Below the pieces are notes generated by a model. That model saw nothing but the letters and a program-made list of their open reading frames with translations. It had not been told where the DNA came from and searched no databases. From assembly GCF_000613185.1 (NCBI RefSeq), contig NZ_CCBB010000003.1:496001-560000 (forward strand): a stretch of DNA of 64,000 nt. The letters are read 5' to 3'. Positions 59,085 through 64,000 of this stretch are shown piece by piece (the first letter of the stretch is position 1; the number at the start of each line of letters is the position of its first letter). The DNA comes from Mycolicibacterium cosmeticum. Lineage in GTDB: Bacteria; Actinomycetota; Actinomycetes; Mycobacteriales; Mycobacteriaceae. The translations under genes and the position numbers were made by a program.

Positions 59085-59114
59085 CTCACAAAAACGCTCC
59101 CGAGGCGTTAGGCT
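59085..59114 (+). promoter_or_regulatory. Conserved promoter of secreted paralogue 1
   Basis: CTCACA (59085-59090) and TAGGCT (59109-59114) are separated by 18 nt. The same arrangement, CTCACA-N18-TACGCT, precedes the second paralogue at 59862-59891. The surrounding GAGGCG is also conserved, so the promoter was duplicated with the gene. Confidence 0.55.
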
Positions 59115-59166
59115 GACCCCAATTCTCTTGCATACGCAACAACACGTCTATCTCGGGGAGAAAGTA

Positions 59167-59610
59167 GTGAAGAGCACCCTCATCGTCGCCGGCCTGATCG
59201 GCGCCGCCTCTGCCGGCGGTTTCGCGTTCGCCGCGCCCGCCTCGGCGGCATGCGCGCCGTCGTTCACGTCGATCCCGTGCACGATCGTCACCAACGTGGC
59301 GTCCGCGCCGGTCGACGTCGCCAACGGGCTGGCCACCACCGCGCCGCAGCTGGTCGGCGTCGGCTGCCCGAAGGACGATGACGGCAACGCCACCGCGTGC
59401 GGCCTGCCCGCCGTGCCCGGCCAGCTCTTCACGGGTATCGCGACGCTGCCGGTCCAGGCGGTCGCCGGTGCCGCCCAGATCGCCACCGCGCCACAGACCA
59501 TCGCGGGCAACCTGGCCGCGGCGCCGGGACAGCTTGCCGGTGGCCTGGCGGCCGCGCCGGGGCAGTTCGTCCGCGCCATCACGCACGGCGGGACCGACCC
59601 CGAGTCGTAA
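59167..59610 (+). CDS. Secreted Cys-rich protein, paralogue 1
   Basis: This 147-residue exported protein has a signal peptide (KSTLIVAGLIGAASAGGFAFAAPASA). The mature part carries paired cysteines, CAPSFTSIPCTIV and VGCPKDDDGNATACGLP, then repeated amphipathic Ala/Pro/Gln segments PGQLFTGIATLPVQA, QIATAPQTIAGNLAAAPGQL and GQFVRAITHGGTDP. It is a tandem paralogue of the gene at 59946-60455. GTG at 59167 has GGGGAGAAAG upstream. I know no named function. Own promoter and terminator are visible. Confidence 0.85.
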   Translation: MKSTLIVAGLIGAASAGGFAFAAPASAACAPSFTSIPCTIVTNVASAPVDVANGLATTAPQLVGVGCPKDDDGNATACGLPAVPGQLFTGIATLPVQAVAGAAQIATAPQTIAGNLAAAPGQLAGGLAAAPGQFVRAITHGGTDPES

Positions 59611-59633
59611 CAGTTCTTTCGCCCCACCCGAAG

Positions 59634-59665
59634 AGCCCGGAGACACCCGATGTCTCCGGGCTTTT
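59634..59665 (+). terminator. Intrinsic terminator of secreted paralogue 1
   Basis: A perfect 12-bp stem (AGCCCGGAGACA, 59634-59645, with 59651-59662), loop CCCGA, is followed by TTTTC. It shares the GCCCGGAGAC core with the terminator of the second paralogue at 60467-60501. Confidence 0.88.
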
Positions 59666-59861
59666 CGCTTTGTACCGCGAGTCGTCTCCCCGTCGATGTA
59701 TTTGATTTCGCAAAAGGGCGCCGACGAATTTACTTGAATATGCAAAAAGGGGAGAGGGCGTCATTCCCGCAAACTTGCAGCTCCGTCAGGGTCTCAGACA
59801 TAACGACATGTCAGTGCGCAGATCGGGTGATCTCGCCGGGGTGCACAGCGATCAAAACAAA

Positions 59862-59891
59862 CTCACAGGAAAAGCCTAGAGGCGCTACGCT
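59862..59891 (+). promoter_or_regulatory. Conserved promoter of secreted paralogue 2
   Basis: CTCACA (59862-59867) and TACGCT (59886-59891), 18 nt apart, match the promoter of the first paralogue. The -10 is TANNNT-type. It lies 54 bp before the start codon. Confidence 0.55.
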
Positions 59892-59945
59892 GTGCGTATT
59901 CGAATTGCGCATTGGCGATCCCGTCAACTTCCTCTAGGAGCAGCA

Positions 59946-60455
59946 GTGAAGAGCATCTTCGTCATCGCCGCATTGATCGGCGCCGCCATTCTCGGCGGAT
60001 TCACCGTCGCGGCGCCCGCGCAGGCCTCGTGTGCACCGGGATTCACGTCGATCCCGTGCACCATCGTGGACAACGTTGTGCAGGCGCCGCAGCAGATCGC
60101 CGACGGCCTGGCGGTGGCGCCCGGGAACCTGGCCGGGCAGGGCTGCGCGCAGCCGAGCAAGCCCACCGGTGCTCCGCAAGACAGCACGTGCGGCCTGGTG
60201 GGTGCCCCGCAGCAGCTGCTGGCGGGAACGGGCTGCCCGCCCGCTGAAGACGGCAGCCGGGTTGAACAGTGTGGCTTGCCGGCGGTGCCCGGGCAACTCT
60301 TCACGGGGATCGCGACGCTGCCGGTTCAGGCTGCGCTCGGCGCCCAGCAGATTGCGACGGCGCCGCAGACGATCGCCGGTAGCTTGGCCAAGGCTCCCAA
60401 GCAGTTCTTCGACGCGATCACGAACGGCGGGACGGATCCCGACCCGAACGACTAG
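59946..60455 (+). CDS. Secreted Cys-rich protein, paralogue 2
   Basis: This 169-residue exported protein parallels paralogue 1: signal peptide KSIFVIAALIGAAILGGFTVAAPAQA, then CAPGFTSIPCTIVDNVVQAPQQIADGLAVAP, an extra Cys-containing segment (CAQPSKPTGAPQDSTCGLVGAPQQLLAGTGCPP), then the shared CGLPAVPGQLFTGIATLPVQA, QQIATAPQTIAGSLAKAPKQF and AITNGGTDPDP. The extra 20-odd residues contain three cysteines and probably arose by an internal duplication. GTG at 59946 has AGGAGCAGCA upstream. Function is unknown. Confidence 0.85.
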   Translation: MKSIFVIAALIGAAILGGFTVAAPAQASCAPGFTSIPCTIVDNVVQAPQQIADGLAVAPGNLAGQGCAQPSKPTGAPQDSTCGLVGAPQQLLAGTGCPPAEDGSRVEQCGLPAVPGQLFTGIATLPVQAALGAQQIATAPQTIAGSLAKAPKQFFDAITNGGTDPDPND

Positions 60456-60466
60456 GTGCCCCAACG

Positions 60467-60501
60467 CAGAGCCCGGAGACGGTCACCGTCTCCGGGCTCT
60501 G
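60467..60501. terminator. Bidirectional hairpin terminator of paralogue 2 and yajQ
   Basis: CAGAGCCCGGAGACGG (60467-60482) pairs perfectly with 60486-60501 around a 3-nt loop (TCA). It lies between the convergent secreted gene and yajQ stops, so it can serve both. Confidence 0.88.
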
Positions 60502-60511
60502 TGCGTTCGGC

Positions 60512-61003
60512 TCAGCGGTAGTTGACGAACTGCAGGGCGACGTCCAGGTCGGCGCCCTTGAGCAGGGAGATGACCGCCTGCAGGTCGTCGCGCTTCTTGG
60601 AGCTGACGCGGATCTCGTCGCCTTGGATCTGGGCCTTGACGCCCTTGGGGCCTTCGTCGCGGATGATCTTGGTGATCTTCTTGGCCTGCTCGCTGGTGAT
60701 GCCCTGCTTGAGCGTGCCCGTCACCTTGTAGGTCTTGCCCGACGGTTGCGGCTCGCCCGCCTCGAACGCCTTCATCGAGATGTCGCGGCGGACCAGCTTC
60801 TCGATGAACACGTCGATCGCGGCCTTCACCCGCTCCTCGGTGGAGCTGACGATCTCGACGGCTTCCTCGCCTTTCCACGCGATCGTGGTGTCGGTACCGC
60901 GGAAGTCGAATCGGGTCGCCAACTCCTTGGCGGCCTGGTTGAGCGCATTGTCGACCTCCTGGCGATCGAACTTGCTGACGATGTCAAAGCTGGAATCCGC
61001 CAT
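60512..61003 (-). CDS. YajQ-family nucleotide-binding protein (Rv0566c-like)
   Basis: This 163-residue YajQ-type protein has the typical [22 protein letters not shown] start and the [25 protein letters not shown] segments. YajQ proteins bind RNA or nucleotides, and in other bacteria some bind cyclic di-GMP; the mycobacterial role is unclear. ATG at 61003 is used. It marks the end of the conserved backbone before tRNA-Tyr. A hairpin terminator lies just past its stop. Confidence 0.94.
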   Translation of the reverse strand: MADSSFDIVSKFDRQEVDNALNQAAKELATRFDFRGTDTTIAWKGEEAVEIVSSTEERVKAAIDVFIEKLVRRDISMKAFEAGEPQPSGKTYKVTGTLKQGITSEQAKKITKIIRDEGPKGVKAQIQGDEIRVSSKKRDDLQAVISLLKGADLDVALQFVNYR

Positions 61004-61112
61004 TGGATCCTCCCTCTCCGTGTTGTCTCGGCGTGGGCCGTTTTCGTCTTCGGTACATCCTCGTTGTAGTCTTCTCCTCGCACCAAACCGGAGTCCGGTC
61101 AGTGCGACACCC

Positions 61113-61195
61113 GGCAGGTTGCCCGAGCGGCCAATGGGAGCGGACTGTAAATCCGTCGGCTAACGCCTACACAGGTTCGAATCCTGTACCTGCCA
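61113..61195 (+). tRNA. tRNA-Tyr (anticodon GTA)
   Basis: The 83-nt gene folds as a class II tRNA. The acceptor GGCAGGT pairs with ACCTGCC before the discriminator A61195. The anticodon GTA is at 61147-61149 in a GCGGA/TCCGT stem. The variable arm is long, and the T-arm is ACAGG-TTCGAAT-CCTGT. The 3' CCA is not encoded except for part. A strong terminator follows at 61204. Confidence 0.97.
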
Positions 61196-61203
61196 CACCT
61201 GGT

Positions 61204-61232
61204 CAGGCCCCCTCTGCGGAGGGGGCCTGTCT
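61204..61232 (+). terminator. Terminator after tRNA-Tyr
   Basis: CAGGCCCCCTC (61204-61214) pairs perfectly with GAGGGGGCCTG (61219-61229), loop TGCG, followed by TCTCGTTT. It lies 9 bp after the tRNA. Confidence 0.85.
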
Positions 61233-61362
61233 CGTTTCTGCCCGATGTGGCCTCGACTTCGTTCGCCTGCAGGCCAATTCGTCCGCGCGCCATATGCTGC
61301 ATGTCGGGCACCTGGCCACGATCCTCGCCCACGTACAGGTCGGACGGGCGCAGGTGTCCGGG

Positions 61363-62784
61363 TCAGCGGCGGTTGAGGTAGCGCAGGGCGGATCGAGCGG
61401 CGTTGTGACCGCACATGCCGTGCGCGCCGACCCCGGGCGGGGTGGCCGCCGAGCAGATGTACATGCCGGGGACGCCGGTGCTGTAGGGGTCGACGGCCAG
61501 TCGGGGCCGGATGAGGATCTGCCGGGGGTCGTTGCGGCCGGTGGCGATATCCCCGCCGACGTAGTTGGGGTTGTGCTCGGCCAGCGCGACCGGTCCGCGG
61601 CGGTGGATGCCGAGCACCTGGCGGCGGAAGCCGGGGGCGAAGCGTTCGATCTGATCGAGGATCGCTTCGGTGGCGTCGCCGGTGTAACCGTGGGGGACAT
61701 GGGCGTAGGCCCAAATGGGGTTGACCCCCGCGGCGCTGCGGCTGGGATCGGCGAGGTACTGCTGGCAGAGCAGCACGAACGGCCTGGCGGGCATCCGTCC
61801 GGCGGCCACGTCACGTTCGGCGGCCACGATCTCGGCGGAGCTGCCCGCGAGGTGGACGGTGCCGGCACGCCGGCACGCCGGGTTGGTCCACGGGATGTCA
61901 CCGTCGAGGGCGATGTCGAGTTTGAAGGCCGCCGCCCCGTGGCGGTAGCGGCGGTACGCGCGGCGGACCCGTCCGGGCAGGGCATCGGCGGCGATATCGG
62001 CCACTGCGCGCGGAGCGAGGTCGAACATGACCACGTCGGCTGTCGGAAGCTGCTTCAGCGAGGTGACGAGCACGCCGGTCGCGGTCTTGGCGCCGAGATC
62101 GGCCAGCCGTGCGGTCATCGCTGCGGCGATCGCGGCCGACCCGCCCTCGGCGACCGGCCAGCCGTATCGGTGGCCGGCGGCGGTGATCATCAAGCCCACC
62201 GACGAACTGGCCGGTCGGGTCAGGGGGTAGTAGACGTGCGCGGCGACGCCCAGGAACAGCGCGCGGGCGCGTTCGGTGCGCCAGTCTCGCGCCAAGGCCG
62301 TCGCGGGCAGCAACGCGTGCGCGCCGAACGCGGCGAGCTTGATCGGATGACGCGGCAGGTGGGCGATGGGCCGGAACACGTCGTCACGAAGGGCGTCGAA
62401 GTTGCGGCTCAGCGGACCGAAAACGCGCCGCCAGGCGCGGCCGTCGCGGGCGTCGAACCCGTCGGCGGTCTCCTCGATCGAGGTGTGCAGCGTCGCGGCG
62501 CTGCCGTCGTCGAAGGGGTGAGCCATGTCGATCTCGGGGTAGCGCCACCGCAGCCCGTAGTCGGCCAGGGGCTGGCTCTGGATGAACGGGGATGCCACCG
62601 TCATGGTGTGGATGGCCGAGCAGTCGTCGTGCCGCAGGCCGGGCAGGGTCAGTTCGCTGGTTCGGGTGCCGCCACCCAAGGTGTCGGCCGCTTCGAGCAC
62701 GGTGACCTCCACGCCGCGCTCGGCCAGGGTCAGCGCGGCGGCCAGCCCATTGGGGCCCGATCCGACGACGACGGCGGTGCTCAT
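61363..62784 (-). CDS. FAD-dependent oxidoreductase, phytoene desaturase-like
   Basis: This 473-residue flavoprotein of the phytoene desaturase/monoamine-oxidase-like superfamily has the dinucleotide motif AVVVGSGPNGLAAALTLAERG at the N-terminus, and the C-terminal GMYICSAATPPGVGAHGMCGHNAA. It carries no carotenoid-cluster neighbours; its substrate may be a lipid. ATG at 62784 overlaps the DUF3556 gene stop (ATGA), so the two are coupled and may act together. Confidence 0.87.
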   Translation of the reverse strand: MSTAVVVGSGPNGLAAALTLAERGVEVTVLEAADTLGGGTRTSELTLPGLRHDDCSAIHTMTVASPFIQSQPLADYGLRWRYPEIDMAHPFDDGSAATLHTSIEETADGFDARDGRAWRRVFGPLSRNFDALRDDVFRPIAHLPRHPIKLAAFGAHALLPATALARDWRTERARALFLGVAAHVYYPLTRPASSSVGLMITAAGHRYGWPVAEGGSAAIAAAMTARLADLGAKTATGVLVTSLKQLPTADVVMFDLAPRAVADIAADALPGRVRRAYRRYRHGAAAFKLDIALDGDIPWTNPACRRAGTVHLAGSSAEIVAAERDVAAGRMPARPFVLLCQQYLADPSRSAAGVNPIWAYAHVPHGYTGDATEAILDQIERFAPGFRRQVLGIHRRGPVALAEHNPNYVGGDIATGRNDPRQILIRPRLAVDPYSTGVPGMYICSAATPPGVGAHGMCGHNAARSALRYLNRR

Positions 62785-64000
62785 CGAGACGTCGACGCCG
62801 ACGCTGCGCTGCTGCGGCGAACCGGAAAGGTGTCACCGGCAGCGGCCCAGGGCTGGCGGGCGAGCATGTCGGCGACATCGACGTATCCGCGTTCCAGCTC
62901 ACCGGTTTTGGCGTCGACGATGCGGTAGGCCTGCCAATGCCGGTGGATGGGTTGGCCTTCCAGGATGATGACGCGGACGTCGCCCTCGGCGAACCGGCAT
63001 CGACGCTGCAGCGCCTCGATGAGTTGTTCGTTGTGCAGGTGCCCTTCGCCGAAGTTCCAGCCCAGGATCGGTCCGGCCATGTACTCGCCGTCGCGGATGT
63101 CGTAGCCGGTGTCGTCGCCGACGGCGCGGGGGATGAGACCGTTGAGGGCGCGGCCATGGGTGTGCATGGCCCGCCAGGCTGTCATCTTGTCGAGCATGAC
63201 GTCGGCGATATCGGATCCGTAGAGCGTGGCGAGTTGGCGGTTGGCCAGGGCCGAACACTTGGTGACGTTGGCTTCGATGATGTCCTCCACCCCGTGGCGC
63301 AGACACCAGGTGCTGGTTGCCCAGTTCCCGGCGTAGTAACGCATGGCGGGCAGGAAGGACACCTTGTCCGGGAACAGGTTTCCCAGCACCGGCACCACCA
63401 CCAGGGCGGCGATCAGGATGGCCAGCAGCACCGGTGAGCCGAGGTCGGTGACGCGGATGTCACCGTGGGCGCCGTAGAGGTAGAACAGCGAGACGATGAA
63501 GAACGCGTTCCACTCCAGAGGCACGCCCATGGGGATCGTCGAGGTGATGTTGATGTGGAAGATCACCATGAACCCGACGGCGGCCCAGAGCCACGGCCCG
63601 CTGGACGGGGCGAAGAACACCAGGTAGAGCGGGACCAGGAATTCGGCGGTGGTGCCGCCGACGTGCGCCAGGAGCTTGGGGAGCCACGACGGGCGCAGAT
63701 CGTCGACCGGGTCCCGCCACATCAGCCGTCTGACCCGCTTGCTGCCCGCCAGCACGGGGTTGTTGCTCATCATCACCGCCACCACGTACGGGAAGTGGTG
63801 GTTCAGTTTGGAGGTGGCCGCCCCCCACCACAACGCCAGCAGGATCAGCTTGTAGGCCGCGATCTGGTCGGTGAACGGGAAGAAGAACACGATCAGCGTC
63901 AGCCCGTAGTGCTCTCCGCGCGCGGCCAGGAAGATCGTCTTGTCCCGCAAACCGAGCAGCACCAGCGCCGCGAGCGTCGGCACGATCAGCATCGGGTCCA
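62781..64000 (-). CDS. DUF3556 membrane protein (partial, N-terminus cut by window edge)
   Basis: The visible 400-odd residues form the DUF3556 family of actinobacterial membrane proteins. Hydrophobic helices are at LLIVPTLAALVLLGL, LTLIVFFFPF, LILLALWWGA, GFMVIFHINITSTI and VLLAILIAALVVVPVLG. A soluble C-terminal part follows with WCLRHGVEDIIEANVTKC and ILEGQPIHRHWQAYRIVD. Function is unknown. The reading frame stays open to base 64000 with no stop, so the start lies beyond the window. It overlaps the desaturase-like gene by 4 bp. Confidence 0.85.
   Translation of the reverse strand, partial: DPMLIVPTLAALVLLGLRDKTIFLAARGEHYGLTLIVFFFPFTDQIAAYKLILLALWWGAATSKLNHHFPYVVAVMMSNNPVLAGSKRVRRLMWRDPVDDLRPSWLPKLLAHVGGTTAEFLVPLYLVFFAPSSGPWLWAAVGFMVIFHINITSTIPMGVPLEWNAFFIVSLFYLYGAHGDIRVTDLGSPVLLAILIAALVVVPVLGNLFPDKVSFLPAMRYYAGNWATSTWCLRHGVEDIIEANVTKCSALANRQLATLYGSDIADVMLDKMTAWRAMHTHGRALNGLIPRAVGDDTGYDIRDGEYMAGPILGWNFGEGHLHNEQLIEALQRRCRFAEGDVRVIILEGQPIHRHWQAYRIVDAKTGELERGYVDVADMLARQPWAAAGDTFPVRRSSAASASTSR

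Larger units (their letters stand above)
59611..59945. other. 335-bp gap between the tandem secreted genes
   Basis: No gene is seen. The gap contains the terminator of the first paralogue (59634-59665), then about 190 bp of moderately AT-rich sequence, then the second promoter (59862-59891) and the ribosome binding site AGGAGCAGCA before the GTG at 59946. The ORFs in it lack homology and sensible starts. Confidence 0.7.

Noticed and set aside
61113..61195. tRNA-Tyr as an attachment site for an integrated element
   Set aside because: No integrase gene, no duplicated tRNA 3' end and no mobile genes are seen on either side within the window.
61003..62928. A 641-codon open frame on the plus strand covering tRNA-Tyr and the desaturase region
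   Set aside because: It crosses the tRNA and its terminator and is antisense to the clearly coding desaturase-like gene.
1..64000. Insertion sequences, prophage or CRISPR arrays
   Set aside because: No transposase, recombinase, phage structural or Cas-like protein was recognised. The repeats found are short and are not regularly spaced arrays.

Overview
The window is chromosomal DNA of a fast-growing mycobacterium (Mycolicibacterium type); I cannot name the species. The evidence is very high GC, many GTG starts, ATGA/GTGA stop-start overlaps, F420-linked enzymes, DUF3349/DUF4383 proteins, lipoproteins, and a gene order that follows the Mycobacterium tuberculosis stretch from Rv0542c (menE) to Rv0566c (YajQ). 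No IS element, prophage, integrase or CRISPR array is visible.

Backbone. The conserved genes are for menaquinone synthesis and its surroundings: menE (4026-5117, -), DUF3349, pitA, a VOC protein, an SDR and menB (18111-19022, -), fadD8-like and an amidohydrolase, menC (33594-34487), bpoC-like hydrolase, menD (38594-40243), a DUF3592 protein, mgtA, menG (43548-44243), menJ (45576-46793, -), a polyprenyl synthase (46818-47825), htpX, glycerol-3-phosphate dehydrogenase, YajQ, then tRNA-Tyr. Together they supply most of the menaquinone route from SEPHCHC to methylated, beta-reduced menaquinone. menA and menF are not here.

Accessory blocks sit between backbone genes. (1) 1-4029: DUF4383 (partial), Dps, UdgX, AzlCD, a GNAT and an FMN-split-barrel protein. 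(2) 8442-17197: a DrrABC-like exporter with an iron-box-like site, then a PucR regulator divergent from an APC permease / two SDRs / agmatinase-type ureohydrolase / PuuE-like deacetylase operon. (3) 19128-25236: a lipoprotein, an ECF42 sigma factor operon with an Eis-like acetyltransferase, HAD and Ddn-like genes, and the DGPF (YCII) protein typical of ECF42 systems. (4) 26989-33544: TetR, twin palindromic operators, a polar amino-acid ABC transporter, gamma-glutamyltransferase and an acyl-CoA ligase. (5) 34579-37752: an orphan HicB-like protein, an LLM oxidoreductase, a GlxA-type AraC regulator and a DJ-1 protein. (6) 48811-55496: an AbiEi/DUF559 protein flanked by direct hairpin repeats, a SulP-carbonic anhydrase fusion divergent from the TrcRS two-component system, and two small secreted proteins. 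(7) 56645-60455: a WXG-type N-terminal/alpha-beta hydrolase with an overlapping lipoprotein gene, and two tandem secreted paralogues whose promoters and terminators are also duplicated. (8) 61363-64000: an FAD desaturase-like protein and a DUF3556 protein (cut by the window edge).

The least ordinary observations are: a recurring 18-bp element (GGCGAGCGRAGCGACGGG) embedded in coding sequences in different frames; missing canonical start codons at the homology-expected starts of menE (ATA) and menC (ATC); the repeat-flanked AbiEi/DUF559 cassette; the duplicated promoter-gene-terminator units at 59085-60501; and the hydrolase/lipoprotein pair at 56645-58991.
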